Notes: generated from the letters alone by a model not told the origin. Positions 34,758 to 44,735 are shown, numbered from the stretch's first letter. The stretch is DNA of 64,000 nucleotides from Cognatazoarcus halotolerans (GCF_009800965.1 NZ_WUAF01000006.1:124001-188000); one strand, 5' to 3'. Program-made: numbers and translations.

Positions 34758-36482
34758 ATGAGCATGAATCGCCGCGAATTTATGCAGGTTCTGGCCGTGG
34801 CGGCCGCGGGCGGGATGAGCCTGTCCAGCGATTTCGCACGTGCCGAGAAAGGCGCTGCCGCAATGTACGAGTTGCCGCGCTTCGGTAATGTAAGCCTGCT
34901 GCACATGACCGACTGTCATGCCCAGTTGCTGCCGATCTATTTCCGGGAACCGGACGTGAATCTCGGCGTGGGTGACATGATGGGCCGTGCGCCGCACCTG
35001 GTCGGTGAGTCGTTCCTCAAGCACTTTGGCGTCCGGCCGGGGACGATCGAGGCCCATGCATTCACCTACCTTGATTTTTCCGAGGCCGCGAGGACTTACG
35101 GTAAGGTCGGCGGATTCGCCCACCTGGCGACGCTGGTCAAACGGATGAAGGCCTCTCGTCCGGGGGCGTTGCTGCTCGATGGTGGCGACACCTGGCAGGG
35201 GTCGGGCACGGCGCTGTGGAGCAAGGCCCAGGACATGGTCGACGCCTGCAAGCTGCTCGGCGTCGATATCATGACCCTGCACTGGGAGTCGACCTACGGT
35301 GCCGAGCGCGTCAAGGAGATCGAGGACAAGGATTTCAAGGACCGCATCGACATCGTGGCCCAGAACGTGAAGACCACCGATTTCGAGGATCCGGTTTTCA
35401 AACCCTATGTGATTCGCAAGATCAACGGGGTGCCGGTGGCAATCATCGGCCAGGCCTTCCCCTATACCCCGATCGCCAACCCGCGGTATTTCACGCCGCA
35501 GTGGAGTTTCGGCATCCAGGACGAGCGGATGCAGGAGATGGTCGATGAGGCGCGCGGCAAGGGCGCGCAGGTTATCGTGGTGCTTTCGCACAACGGCATG
35601 GATGTGGATATCAAGATGGCGTCCCGGGTCACCGGCATCGACGTGATCTTCGGCGGGCACACCCACGACGGCATGCCTGTGCCGACCGTGGTCGAGAACG
35701 CGGGTGGCAAGACCCTGGTGACCAATGCCGGTTCGAACGGCAAGTTCCTGGCGGTGATGGACCTCGACGTACGTGATGGCAAGGTCCGCGACTTCCGCTA
35801 CAAGCTGCTGCCAGTGTTCTCCAACCTGTTACCGGCAGACCCGGAAATGAGCACCTACATTGAGAAGGTGCGGGCACCCTACCTCGACAAGCTTGGTGAA
35901 AAACTCGCCGTTACCGAAGGCCTGCTCTATCGCCGCGGCAACTTCAACGGCTCCTGGGATCAACTCATCCTCGATGCGCTGATGGCCGAGAAGGATGCCG
36001 AGATCGCCTTTTCGCCGGGTTTCCGCTGGGGAACCTCGCTGCTGCCGGGCGATACCATCACCATGGAACTGTTGCTCGACCAGACCGCGATCACCTATCC
36101 CTACACCACCGTGACCGAGATGAAGGGCAGCATGATCAAGACGGTGCTGGAAGATGTCTGCGACAACCTCTTCAATCCGGACCCCTATTACCAGCAGGGC
36201 GGCGACATGGTGCGGGTGGGGGGCTTGCAATACAGCTGTGATCCGATGGCGGGGATGGGCAAGCGGATCGACAACATGACGCTCGGCGGCAAACCGATCG
36301 ACCCGGAGAAGACCTACAAGGTGGCCGGCTGGGCGCCAGTTTCCGAAGATGCGCGCAATGCCGGCGGCGAGCCGGTGTGGGATGTGGTGGCGCGTTACCT
36401 GCGCGCCCAGAAGGTAGTCAGCCAGCGAAAGCTCAATCAGCCGCAGCTGAAGGGCATGAAGGGCAATCCCGGAATGGTTTGA
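34758..36482 (+). CDS. soxB: SoxB, thiosulfohydrolase
   Basis: Periplasmic dimanganese enzyme that hydrolyses the terminal sulfone of SoxY-bound S-thiosulfonate as sulfate. The 574 residues have a twin-arginine signal (NRREFMQVLAVAAAGG), a metallophosphatase domain with metal motifs HMTDCHAQLLP, DGGDTWQGSG, LSHNGMD and GGHTHDGMP, and a C-terminal 5'-nucleotidase domain. The length and motifs are standard. It is the last gene of the cluster, preceded by its own ribosome-binding site (GAGGATGG) after the hairpin. Confidence 0.97.
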   Translation: MSMNRREFMQVLAVAAAGGMSLSSDFARAEKGAAAMYELPRFGNVSLLHMTDCHAQLLPIYFREPDVNLGVGDMMGRAPHLVGESFLKHFGVRPGTIEAHAFTYLDFSEAARTYGKVGGFAHLATLVKRMKASRPGALLLDGGDTWQGSGTALWSKAQDMVDACKLLGVDIMTLHWESTYGAERVKEIEDKDFKDRIDIVAQNVKTTDFEDPVFKPYVIRKINGVPVAIIGQAFPYTPIANPRYFTPQWSFGIQDERMQEMVDEARGKGAQVIVVLSHNGMDVDIKMASRVTGIDVIFGGHTHDGMPVPTVVENAGGKTLVTNAGSNGKFLAVMDLDVRDGKVRDFRYKLLPVFSNLLPADPEMSTYIEKVRAPYLDKLGEKLAVTEGLLYRRGNFNGSWDQLILDALMAEKDAEIAFSPGFRWGTSLLPGDTITMELLLDQTAITYPYTTVTEMKGSMIKTVLEDVCDNLFNPDPYYQQGGDMVRVGGLQYSCDPMAGMGKRIDNMTLGGKPIDPEKTYKVAGWAPVSEDARNAGGEPVWDVVARYLRAQKVVSQRKLNQPQLKGMKGNPGMV

Positions 36483-36506
36483 GCCCGCAGGCGGGTGCCG
36501 GTCGAA

Positions 36507-36535
36507 GCGAACGCGCCCCCTGCGGGCGCGTTCGC
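36507..36535. terminator. Strong hairpin between convergent soxB and aceK
   Basis: A perfect 12-bp inverted repeat GCGAACGCGCCC/GGGCGCGTTCGC with a 5-base loop, only 4 bases from the aceK stop. No T run follows on either strand, so it may be a Rho-independent-like stop of reduced strength or an mRNA-stabilising end. Confidence 0.55.
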
Positions 36536-36538
36536 AGT

Positions 36539-38326
36539 CTACGTTTCCTTCGTCGTGCCGTCGGGCGCCGCTGCGTCTGATTGCGCGAACTGGTTGCGGA
36601 AGCGCAGCTCCTGGGGGTAGGGGTAGAAGTCCTCCACGTAGCCGGCCCGGATCTGCTCTTGGGCCTGCTGCCAGAACTTGGGGTTGAGCAGGTCGCGGTG
36701 GTGTTTGAGGAAGGCCTTGCGGATGCGTGGCTGACCAAGCAGGAAAGTGGCGAACTCCTCGGGAAAGACATCCATCGGGCCAGCGCTGTACCAGGGTTCG
36801 CCGGACATCTCCATTTCCTCGTACGGCGCGGGCGGGATGGCGCGGAAGTTCATGTCCGTCATGTACTCGATTTCGTCGTAATCGTAGAACACCACCCGGC
36901 CGTAGCGGGTCACGCCAAAGTTCTTCCATAGCATGTCGCCCGGGAAGATATTGGCTATCGCCAGCTCGCGGATCGCATTGCCATATTCCCGGACCGCGTG
37001 CTCGGTCTTTTCCTCGCTCGCGTGATCGAGATAGATATTGAGCGGCGTCATCCGGCGTTCGATGTAGAAGTGCTTGATGATCACCGAATCGCCCTCTATC
37101 TCGAAGGAAGAGGGCGCGAGGTCGCGCATCTCCTGCAGCAAGTCCGGGTGAAAGCGCGAGAGCGGCAATGCGCCGTATGAAAACTCGAGTGTGTCTGCCA
37201 TGCGCCCGACCCGATCCACCTGCTTGACCATCACGTACTTGCGTTTCACCGTTGCGCGATCCATGTTCTTCGATGCGCCGAAGACATCCTTGATGATCTT
37301 GAAGACATACGGATACGAGGGCAGGGTGAACACCAGCATCACCAGACCGCGAATGCCGGGTGCGACGATGAACTGATCGTTGGAGTGCCGCAGGTGTGCG
37401 AGCAGGTCGCGGAAGAACCCGGTCTTGCCCTGCTTGCCCAGGCCGAGCATTGTGTAAAGTTCGCTGCGGGGCTTGTTCGGCATGATGCTGCGCAGGAACT
37501 GGACGTAGCCCGAGGGCACCTCCATGTCGACCAGAAAATAGGCCCGCGACAGCGAGAACAGCAGCGATATTCGCCAAGCGTCGAAGAGGATGGTATCGAC
37601 ATACAGCATGCCGCGCTCGGAATGACGTATCGCGAGTGCGAACGGATACTCCTGATAACCGTTTACCGCCTTGCCGATGATGTAGGCGGTCTTGTTGCGG
37701 TAAAAGGCCGAATAGAGCACCTGGATCTGGCAATTCACTTCCATCACCGGCCATTCGCCGAGGGTCTGGAGAATCGAACGCATCACGAAGTCCACGTCGC
37801 GGTCGAGATCCTCGAAGGCGCGTTCCCAGTCGAAATCCTCGATCACCGTCTTGATGGTGCGACGCAGTCCGCGATCCTGCGGATAGTAGCTGCTGTAAAC
37901 CGGCGGAAAGGAATCGATGAACTCCGTGGAGATGGCCGGCCGGGCAAACAGGTAGTCGTTGTTGAAGTAGCTGCGGTGCAGGATCTTGGTGGTGACCGAG
38001 TTGAAGAAGGTTTCGGCCAGCTCCGGTTGCCGGTGATTGATGAGCATGCCGATGTACTGCAGCTTGACACGCTGCCAGGTGGCGTCGTCGAGTGAGTCGG
38101 CGTCGAATTCCTGCCTCAGGCGATCGCCGGTCTCATTGACCCGGTCGTCGTAGAATTGCACGCGCTCGCGCACCGCAGTGAGCTGCCCCTGCCAGTCTGC
38201 CGCCTCGAAGCTTTCCTTGGCACGCCGGCTGGTTTCCCGGAATATCCGGTAGTGCTTGTTGAAGCCTTCGATCAGCGCCTGCGCGATCGACTGCGCGACT
38301 CCGTGTTCGCTTCGGCTGGCGTCCAT
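36539..38326 (-). CDS. aceK: Isocitrate dehydrogenase kinase/phosphatase
   Basis: Bifunctional enzyme that phosphorylates and dephosphorylates Icd, directing isocitrate to the glyoxylate shunt during growth on acetate. About 595 residues, the family length. The ATP-binding region reads APGIRGLVMLVFTLPSYPYV with the KIIKD lysine, and the kinase catalytic part DMLWKNFGVTRYGRVVFYDY with the metal-binding DYDEIEYM. ATG 38326 has GAGGGG upstream; the frame is open another 98 codons but the family begins near here. It is divergent from icd, whose product is its substrate, 311 bp apart. Confidence 0.96.
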   Translation of the reverse strand: MDASRSEHGVAQSIAQALIEGFNKHYRIFRETSRRAKESFEAADWQGQLTAVRERVQFYDDRVNETGDRLRQEFDADSLDDATWQRVKLQYIGMLINHRQPELAETFFNSVTTKILHRSYFNNDYLFARPAISTEFIDSFPPVYSSYYPQDRGLRRTIKTVIEDFDWERAFEDLDRDVDFVMRSILQTLGEWPVMEVNCQIQVLYSAFYRNKTAYIIGKAVNGYQEYPFALAIRHSERGMLYVDTILFDAWRISLLFSLSRAYFLVDMEVPSGYVQFLRSIMPNKPRSELYTMLGLGKQGKTGFFRDLLAHLRHSNDQFIVAPGIRGLVMLVFTLPSYPYVFKIIKDVFGASKNMDRATVKRKYVMVKQVDRVGRMADTLEFSYGALPLSRFHPDLLQEMRDLAPSSFEIEGDSVIIKHFYIERRMTPLNIYLDHASEEKTEHAVREYGNAIRELAIANIFPGDMLWKNFGVTRYGRVVFYDYDEIEYMTDMNFRAIPPAPYEEMEMSGEPWYSAGPMDVFPEEFATFLLGQPRIRKAFLKHHRDLLNPKFWQQAQEQIRAGYVEDFYPYPQELRFRNQFAQSDAAAPDGTTKET

Positions 38327-38637
38327 GGATCCCCTCGTCCGGTTGTCGTCCGGTCTGCCACTTGAGCGCGGCGCGGCCGTTGCCGCCCGAAATACTAGCA
38401 TTCGGACCTTCGTCGGCCATACTTCGGGATGAGCGCCCACCGATGCGCGTACCGGCCGGCGGTGCGCTTTCGAAAGAAATCCAGTTCGGTGATAATTTCG
38501 CGGCCATGGCGAGCCGCGCCGGTCGCGACGCGGGCCGATCCTCGTCGTCAGGCCGGAAGCATTGATTCTGCCGTTCGTCGCTTTGGCGGGGCCGTGATCC
38601 GGCCCCTCTGTCACGCACACATATCGAGGGAGTAGGA
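38327..38637. other. Divergent aceK-icd intergenic region
   Basis: 311 bases that should hold the promoters of both genes. It is moderately GC-rich with short AT-richer segments near 38390-38400 and 38470-38500. I see no clear repeat, operator or hairpin, and no gene. Confidence 0.5.
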
Positions 38638-39882
38638 ATGAGCGTTTCTCACATCAAGGTTCCCGCGGGTGGTCAGAAAATCGTCCCGGGCCAGACAACT
38701 CCGAACAACCCGATCATCCCGTTCATCGAAGGGGACGGGATTGGTGTCGACATCACGCCGGTGATGATCAAGGTCATCGATGCCGCGGTTGCCAAGGCAT
38801 ACGGTGGGGAGAAAAAGATCTACTGGATGGAGGTCTATGCTGGCGAGAAGTCCACCCAGATCTACGGTCCCGACGAATGGCTGCCGAAAGAAACCTTCGA
38901 CGCCCTGCGCGAGTATTCCGTCTCGATCAAGGGGCCGATGACGACGCCGGTCGGTGGCGGTATCCGTTCCCTCAACGTTGCGCTGCGCCAGGAACTGGAC
39001 CTCTACCAGTGCGTCCGTCCGGTGCGTTACTTCACCGGTGTTCCCTCGCCACTCAAGCGCCCCGAACTCATCGACATGGTGATCTTCCGCGAGAATACTG
39101 AAGACATCTATGCCGGCATCGAGTGGCAGTCCGAGTCGGATGGGGCGAAGAAGGTCATCAAGTTTCTGACCGAGGAGATGGGTGTCAAGAAGATCCGCTT
39201 CCCGGACACTTCGGCAATCGGCATCAAGCCGGTGTCCAGGGAAGGCACCGAGCGCCTGACCCGCGCGGCCCTGCAGTACGCAGTGGATAACGATCGCAAG
39301 AGCGTGACGATCGTCCACAAGGGCAACATCATGAAGTTCACCGAAGGTGGCTTCCGTGATTTCAGCTATGCGCTGGCCAAGCGTGAGTTCGGTGCGGTGG
39401 AGATCGACGGCGGCCCGTGGTGCAAGTTCAAGAACCCGAAAACCGGCAACGAGATCGTGGTCAAGGACGTGATCGCCGATGCCTTCCTGCAGCAGATCCT
39501 GCTTCGTCCAGCCGAGTATGACGTCATCACCACGCTCAACCTCAACGGCGACTATGTCTCCGACGCGCTGGCCGCCCAGGTTGGTGGTATCGGGATCGCC
39601 CCGGGCGCGAACATCTCCGACCAGTACGCCTGTTTCGAGGCCACCCATGGCACCGCGCCTAAGTATGCGGGGCTGGACAAGGTGAACCCTGGCTCGCTGA
39701 TTCTTTCGGCGGAGATGATGTTGCGTCACATGGGCTGGAAGGAGGCCGCCGACCTCGTCATCAGTTCGGTGGAAAGGGCTATTGGGGACAAGTTCGTGAC
39801 CTATGACTTTGCACGGTTGATGGATGGGGCAACCGAAGTCAGCTGTTCCGAGTTCGGTGACAAGATGATCGAACGGATGTAG
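38638..39882 (+). CDS. icd: NADP-dependent isocitrate dehydrogenase
   Basis: TCA-cycle enzyme that converts isocitrate to 2-oxoglutarate and CO2. The 414 residues are of the E. coli Icd type, with [15 protein letters not shown], the phosphorylatable Ser in [12 protein letters not shown], substrate residues in [13 protein letters not shown] and the NADP-site region [19 protein letters not shown]. The presence of this Ser motif and of AceK fits regulation by phosphorylation. An AGGGAG sequence precedes the ATG. It is followed by a GC-rich hairpin and the convergent uspA. Confidence 0.97.
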   Translation: MSVSHIKVPAGGQKIVPGQTTPNNPIIPFIEGDGIGVDITPVMIKVIDAAVAKAYGGEKKIYWMEVYAGEKSTQIYGPDEWLPKETFDALREYSVSIKGPMTTPVGGGIRSLNVALRQELDLYQCVRPVRYFTGVPSPLKRPELIDMVIFRENTEDIYAGIEWQSESDGAKKVIKFLTEEMGVKKIRFPDTSAIGIKPVSREGTERLTRAALQYAVDNDRKSVTIVHKGNIMKFTEGGFRDFSYALAKREFGAVEIDGGPWCKFKNPKTGNEIVVKDVIADAFLQQILLRPAEYDVITTLNLNGDYVSDALAAQVGGIGIAPGANISDQYACFEATHGTAPKYAGLDKVNPGSLILSAEMMLRHMGWKEAADLVISSVERAIGDKFVTYDFARLMDGATEVSCSEFGDKMIERM

Positions 39883-39911
39883 GCCGTTCTTGTCCGACGC
39901 GGCAACGTGCT

Positions 39912-39945
39912 GCCGGAGCCACGCATGGCCGGGGCTCCGGCGTTT
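39912..39945 (+). terminator. Possible icd terminator
   Basis: Inverted repeat GCCGGAGCC/GGCTCCGGC (39912-39920 and 39933-39941) followed by only GTTT. It lies 30 bp after the icd stop, with a short T tail, so termination strength is uncertain. Confidence 0.55.
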
Positions 39946-39964
39946 CAAGGCAGTCGATGGCGTT

Positions 39965-40417
39965 TCAGCAGTGGCGCACGACAAGCACCGAGATCTCGAC
40001 CTTGCGCAGGAGCTTCTCCGCCACGCTGCCCAGCAGCATGCGCTGAATGCCGCGACGGCCGTGCGAGCCGACGATCAAAAGGTCGGCATCGGACTTTGCC
40101 ACGTGCGCGGCCACCTGGTCCGCGGCATGGAGCGTATTCGAACTGAGCAGCTGACTTTTCGGCGAGAGCCCCGCATCCGTGGCGACCTTGACTGCCTTGG
40201 CGAGCGTTTCCTCGCCTTCGAGCATCACGGCCTTGAGCGCGGCGCCCTTATCGATGAGCGTTGTTTCCCGGATATGCGCGAAGATCGACTCGTCGACCGC
40301 GTGTACGATCTCGAGCGTTGCGGCGCTGCCCTTGCAGATTTCTATGGCCTTCTCAAGCGCCTTGCCGGAAGTGTGGCTGTCGTCGACGGATATCAGAATA
40401 TGCTGGTACATGGTCAT
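39965..40417 (-). CDS. Universal stress protein, UspA family
   Basis: A 150-residue cytoplasmic protein with the single Usp fold. It opens with MYQHILISVDDSHTSGKALE and ends with the ATP-binding motif GSHGRRGIQRMLLGSVAEKL (G-x2-G-x9-G-S/A), so nucleotide binding is likely. It starts at ATG 40417 or two codons later. Such proteins help survival under stress and starvation; the specific role is unknown. It is convergent with icd, and divergent from the DsbA-family gene. Confidence 0.92.
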   Translation of the reverse strand: MTMYQHILISVDDSHTSGKALEKAIEICKGSAATLEIVHAVDESIFAHIRETTLIDKGAALKAVMLEGEETLAKAVKVATDAGLSPKSQLLSSNTLHAADQVAAHVAKSDADLLIVGSHGRRGIQRMLLGSVAEKLLRKVEISVLVVRHC

Positions 40418-40574
40418 GCCTCATGAACGGATCTGAACGGTTCGCAATTCGCTCGGCACACTATCATTGCGGCACCTTCCGCGGCATCGGCGTTTTCCCC
40501 AAGAGATCCGCAAGGGCGCTCGCCGCTGCCACACCGCTCGATCCTGGTGTGCCTGTCGTTGCGGATAAGGGAGT

Positions 40575-41240
40575 ATGCGCGTGACTGCCTCGCTGTGTGT
40601 CGATGTGATTTCGGATGTCGTCTGTCCGTGGTGCTACCTGGGCCGGCGCCGGCTCGACGAGGCCTTGGCGCGCCTCGCTGCGGCGCGACCCGAGGTGACC
40701 TATCGCCTGCGCTGGTTTCCTTTTTTTCTGAATCCGGATACGCCGCCCGAAGGCGAACCCTATCGGCCGTTCCTGGAGCGGAAGTTCGGTGGCGCGGCCG
40801 AAGTGGACGCGATGCATGCCCGACTTGCCGAGGTGGGTGCGGGCGCCGGTGTGATGTTTCGCTTCGAGCGCATGACGGTGCGCCCCAACACCTTGAATGC
40901 GCATCGTCTCGTTCATCGAGCGCAGCAGGAGGGGTTTGTCGCCGACGTGCTTGTGGACGCGCTCTTCAAGGCGCATTTCGAGGAAGGGCTCAACGTGGGC
41001 TCCCCCGACACCTTGCAACAAATCGGTTTGGCGATCGGCATGGGTGACGTCAAGGCGTGGCTCGCCGGCGATGACGCGGTCGAGGCGGTACGGGCGCTTG
41101 ACAGACGCGTGCGCGAACTTGGCGTCAGCGGCGTGCCGATGTTCATCTTCAACGGTCAGATTGCCGTTTCAGGCGCCCAGCCGGTGGCGGTCCTGCTTGA
41201 TGCAGCGATGCGTAGTCTCGATGCGAGCCCGGCGACATGA
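40575..41240 (+). CDS. DsbA-family oxidoreductase, FrnE-like
   Basis: A 221-residue thioredoxin-fold protein with the helical insertion of DsbA. The active site is CPWC (VVCPWCYLGRRRLDEAL) near the N terminus, and the cis-Pro loop is seen as GVSGVPMFIFNGQIAVSGA. No signal peptide is present, so unlike DsbA it is cytoplasmic, as is FrnE, a polyketide/stress-linked isomerase-like protein. The start is ATG 40575 or, from spacing to AAGGGAG, GTG 40581. The stop overlaps the next gene (ATGA), so the two are coupled. Confidence 0.92.
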   Translation: MRVTASLCVDVISDVVCPWCYLGRRRLDEALARLAAARPEVTYRLRWFPFFLNPDTPPEGEPYRPFLERKFGGAAEVDAMHARLAEVGAGAGVMFRFERMTVRPNTLNAHRLVHRAQQEGFVADVLVDALFKAHFEEGLNVGSPDTLQQIGLAIGMGDVKAWLAGDDAVEAVRALDRRVRELGVSGVPMFIFNGQIAVSGAQPVAVLLDAAMRSLDASPAT

Positions 41241-41644
41241 GCCTACGATACGTGGCGTGGCGCTTCGCGCCCGGCGATGACCTGCGACGCGCCCTTGAGC
41301 GCAGCCTGGCCGGAGAGGCCTATTCCGCAGGCTGGGTGTCGGCCGCCGTCGGCAGTCTGAGCGAAGCTCGGCTGCGATTTGCGGGCTGCAGTGAATCCTC
41401 GCTGCTCACCGGTGCGCTCGAGCTCGTCTCGCTGTCCGGCACCCTCGCGCCCGACGGATTGCACCTGCATGCAGGCGTCGCGGATGCACGAGGCCGCATG
41501 AGCGGCGGCCACCTCGATTACGGCTGCACGGTGCGCACCACGATGGAAGTCGTGTGTGCGCTGTGCATCGGGGACCTGGCCTTCCGGCGGCAGCATGATC
41601 CGCACACCGGATACCGGGAGCTCGTGGTGGGCCTCCGGCCCTGA
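41237..41644 (+). CDS. PPC (DUF296) domain protein
   Basis: A 135-residue protein made almost wholly of a PPC/DUF296 domain, known from prokaryotes and as the second half of plant AT-hook proteins. The family core VSAAVGSLSEARLRFAG, VSLSGTLAPDGLHLHAGVAD and MSGGHLDYGCTVRTTMEV is present; the GGH segment forms a metal-binding-like site in solved members. The bacterial role is not established. It overlaps the FrnE-like gene by 4 bp. Confidence 0.88.
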   Translation: MSLRYVAWRFAPGDDLRRALERSLAGEAYSAGWVSAAVGSLSEARLRFAGCSESSLLTGALELVSLSGTLAPDGLHLHAGVADARGRMSGGHLDYGCTVRTTMEVVCALCIGDLAFRRQHDPHTGYRELVVGLRP

Positions 41645-41768
41645 CTTCCGGTGGTCGCAGCGACCACGTGGTGGCTGCTCGACTGTCGTCCACGAATCGA
41701 ACGCCTGTAAGCAGGGCGTATGGATTCGGCCGGTATAATCGGTCGTTGGCATCCGACAGGGGTAGGTG

Positions 41769-41960
41769 ATGCGTACGCGTTCGATCGGCCACCGTTTGGT
41801 GGCGCTTTTTGCGATGGGGTGCCTGTTCTTCAATGCACCGCTGCTGAGTATCTTTGATCGTCCCGTCAATGTGTGGGGCATTCCGCTGCTCTATCTCTAC
41901 GTGTTCGGTGCCTGGTTGTTCTTGATCGTCGCGATTGCCTGGATAAGCGAGGGTCGCTGA
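41769..41960 (+). CDS. Small two-helix membrane protein next to SSS sensor kinase
   Basis: A 63-residue inner-membrane protein with two hydrophobic segments (LVALFAMGCLFFNAPLLSIF and GIPLLYLYVFGAWLFLIVAI) and an acidic ISEGR end. It resembles the small DUF-type membrane proteins commonly encoded just before sodium:solute symporters (DUF3311/DUF4212-like), where an accessory role is supposed. ATG 41769 is used; a GTG immediately precedes it. A TATAAT -10 element is visible at 41734-41739. It abuts the following gene with no gap, so translation is coupled. Confidence 0.82.
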   Translation: MRTRSIGHRLVALFAMGCLFFNAPLLSIFDRPVNVWGIPLLYLYVFGAWLFLIVAIAWISEGR

Positions 41961-44681
41961 GTGCTCTCGGCCGGCGTCCTCTTCAGCGTTGCGCTGCTTT
42001 ATCTGGGGCTGCTTTTCGGCGTTGCATATTTTGGCGACCGCAGTGCCGAGCAGGGCCGTTCGATCGCGGATTCGCCGCTCGTATATTCGCTTTCGCTCGC
42101 AGTGTATTGCACTGCCTGGACCTACTACGGAAGCGTGGGACGCGCCGCCTCGAGCGGTGTCGGGTTTCTGCCGGTATATCTCGGGCCGACCCTAGGCATG
42201 GCCCTCGCCTGGTTGGTGCTGTTGCGGATGGTGCGTATCAGCAAGGCATATCGCATCACCTCGATCGCCGACTTCATCGCTTCTCGGTACGGCAAGAGCC
42301 AACTGCTCGGCGGTGCTGTTTCGCTCATCGCGCTGATCGGCACCGTTCCCTACATCGCGCTGCAGCTCAAGGCGGTTGCCAGCAGCTTCAATCTTCTGGT
42401 GGCCGACCCCGACGCGCAGGTTGGCCTGCTGAGCGATACCGCGCTCTACACGGCGGTGCTGCTTGCCTTGTTCTCGATCCTGTTCGGCACGCGCCACCTC
42501 GACACCACCGAGCGGCACGAGGGCATGGTTACCGCGATCGCGTTCGAATCGATCGTCAAACTCTGTGCCTTCCTGGCCGTCGGACTCTATGTCACGTTCG
42601 GTCTTTATGACGGTGTCGGCGATATCTTCAGCAGGGTCGAGGGAAAGCCGGAGCTGGCCAACCTGTTGCGCCTCGGCGGAGATGGTGCGATGGGTTACGG
42701 GAGCTGGTTCGCGCTCACCTTGTTGTCGATGCTGTCGGTGATCTTCCTGCCGCGGCAGTTCCAGATGGTGGTGGTCGAGAACGTGAACGAGCGCCATCTG
42801 CGGCGCGCAGCCTGGTTGTTCCCGGGGTATCTCCTGCTCATCAACCTTTTTGTTCTGCCGATAGCGCTTGGCGGGCTCCTTTACTTTGGCGACAGCGGAG
42901 TCGACCCGGATACCTTCGTGCTGACTTTGCCGGTCGCCGGCCAGCTCGATGGGCTGGCGTTGCTGGTGTTCGTTGGCGGTCTTTCAGCCGCGACCGGCAT
43001 GGTCATCGTCGAATCGATCGCCGTTTCCACCATGATCTGCAATGATCTGGTCATGCCCCTGTTGCTGCGGCGGCGCAGTTGGGCGCAGGGCGGCCAGCAG
43101 GACCTGAGCCAACTGCCCTTGTTGATCAGGCGATGCGCGATCGCCGGTATCCTGCTGCTTGGCTATCTGTACTACCGGCTCGCGGGCGAAGCCTACGCGC
43201 TGGTGAGCATCGGCCTGATCAGCTTCGCTGCGGTGGCGCAGTTCGCACCCGCGATGCTGGGCGGAATGTTCTGGCGTGGCGGATCCCGTACCGGCGCGCT
43301 CGCCGGCCTTGCGGCCGGCTTTGGCATCTGGGTCTACTGCCTGCTGCTGCCGTCGTTCGTGAAATCCGGCTGGCTGGGCAGTGATTTCCTCGAATACGGA
43401 CCGCTCGGCCTGAACCTGCTGCGCCCCGAGCAATTCCTCGGGCTGGAAGGGCTCGATCCGATCAGTCACGCGCTTTTCTGGAGTCTGTTCTTCAATATCG
43501 CTTGCTACCTGTTCTTCTCGTTCGCATATCCGCCGGGCGCACGGGAGGCGTCGCAGGCGTCGATGTTCGTCGACATCATGCGCCGCGATCCGAGCTCGCT
43601 CGCGGTGTTCTGGCGCCCCGGCGTCGGCGTGGGGCAGCTCATCCCGCTGGTTTCACGGTTCCTTGGTGCGGACCGTACGATGCATGCGTTCGAAGCCTAC
43701 GCGCGTCGACGTGGCGTCTCGCGGGTTGAGGAGCTCGCCGCCGATGCCGATCTGGTGCATTTCTCCGAAACCCTCCTGGCCGGGGCAATCGGTGGTGCCT
43801 CCGCCCATGTCGTGGTGTCCTCCGCAGTCGAGGCCGAGCCGCTGGGGCTCGATGAAGTCATGGGCATTCTCGACGAAGCCTCCCAGGTGCGTGCCTACTC
43901 GCGCCAGCTCGAAGAAAAGTCCCGCGCGCTCGAGGCGGCGACGGCGGAGCTGCGGGCGGCCAACGAACGACTCAAGGAGCTCGATCGTCTGAAGGATGAC
44001 TTCATGTCTTCGGTCACCCATGAACTGCGAACACCGCTGACTTCGATCCGGGCGTTCTCGGAAATGCTGCAGGACGATCCGAAGATCGATCTCGAGCAGC
44101 GCCGTCGCTTCCTCGGCATCATCGTCGCCGAGACGGAACGGCTCACCCGCCTGGTCAACCAGGTACTCGATCTCGCCAAGATCGAATCCGGCCACGCCGA
44201 GTGGCACAACGCCGAACTCGACATGGGCGACGTCATACGCAACTCGATCGAGGCGACAAGTCAGCTGTTTGCCGCCAAGAGCGTGGCGGTCGACGTTTCG
44301 CTACCCGAGAAAGTCAGTCCGCTGTGGGCTGATCGCGATCGTCTCATCCAGGTGATGATCAATCTTCTGTCCAATGCGGTGAAGTTCGTCGCGCCGAAAG
44401 GCGGCGCAGTCAGGGTCGAGCTGTCCGAACGGGGAGAGGAGGCCTTGAGAATCGAAGTGGCGGATAATGGGCCCGGCATCCCGTTGAACGAGCAGGCGAC
44501 CGTCTTCGAAAAATTCCGCCAGGTAGGTGATGCCCGGGCCAAGCCCGCGGGGACCGGACTTGGACTGCCGATCAGCCGGCAGATCGTCGAACATTTCGGG
44601 GGCCGGATGTGGGTGGAGAGCATCCCGGGAGCGGGAGCCTCGTTCTACTTCGAGCTCCCGCTGGAAAGATCGGAAGGGTAG
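41961..44681 (+). CDS. Sodium:solute symporter-histidine kinase fusion (CrbS/CbrA-like)
   Basis: A 906-residue inner-membrane sensor. The N-terminal half is a sodium:solute symporter domain with about 13 transmembrane helices (from LLYLGLLFGVAYFGD to about residue 530). A linker with a coiled coil (RQLEEKSRALEAATAELRAA) leads to HisKA with phosphorylatable H687 (SVTHELRTPLTSIRAF) and a HATPase domain with N box LLSNAVKF, G1 DNGPGIP and G2 GTGLGLP. This order matches the CbrA and CrbS sensors that control carbon and acetate use, but no receiver or PAS domain is fused here. It starts at GTG 41961. The single-domain response regulator is encoded 54 bp downstream. Confidence 0.93.
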   Translation: MLSAGVLFSVALLYLGLLFGVAYFGDRSAEQGRSIADSPLVYSLSLAVYCTAWTYYGSVGRAASSGVGFLPVYLGPTLGMALAWLVLLRMVRISKAYRITSIADFIASRYGKSQLLGGAVSLIALIGTVPYIALQLKAVASSFNLLVADPDAQVGLLSDTALYTAVLLALFSILFGTRHLDTTERHEGMVTAIAFESIVKLCAFLAVGLYVTFGLYDGVGDIFSRVEGKPELANLLRLGGDGAMGYGSWFALTLLSMLSVIFLPRQFQMVVVENVNERHLRRAAWLFPGYLLLINLFVLPIALGGLLYFGDSGVDPDTFVLTLPVAGQLDGLALLVFVGGLSAATGMVIVESIAVSTMICNDLVMPLLLRRRSWAQGGQQDLSQLPLLIRRCAIAGILLLGYLYYRLAGEAYALVSIGLISFAAVAQFAPAMLGGMFWRGGSRTGALAGLAAGFGIWVYCLLLPSFVKSGWLGSDFLEYGPLGLNLLRPEQFLGLEGLDPISHALFWSLFFNIACYLFFSFAYPPGAREASQASMFVDIMRRDPSSLAVFWRPGVGVGQLIPLVSRFLGADRTMHAFEAYARRRGVSRVEELAADADLVHFSETLLAGAIGGASAHVVVSSAVEAEPLGLDEVMGILDEASQVRAYSRQLEEKSRALEAATAELRAANERLKELDRLKDDFMSSVTHELRTPLTSIRAFSEMLQDDPKIDLEQRRRFLGIIVAETERLTRLVNQVLDLAKIESGHAEWHNAELDMGDVIRNSIEATSQLFAAKSVAVDVSLPEKVSPLWADRDRLIQVMINLLSNAVKFVAPKGGAVRVELSERGEEALRIEVADNGPGIPLNEQATVFEKFRQVGDARAKPAGTGLGLPISRQIVEHFGGRMWVESIPGAGASFYFELPLERSEG

Positions 44682-44735
44682 TGGCAGTGATTTGAGCAGT
44701 GTCCAAAACAAAGCAAACGAGAGGGGGGAAGGGTC

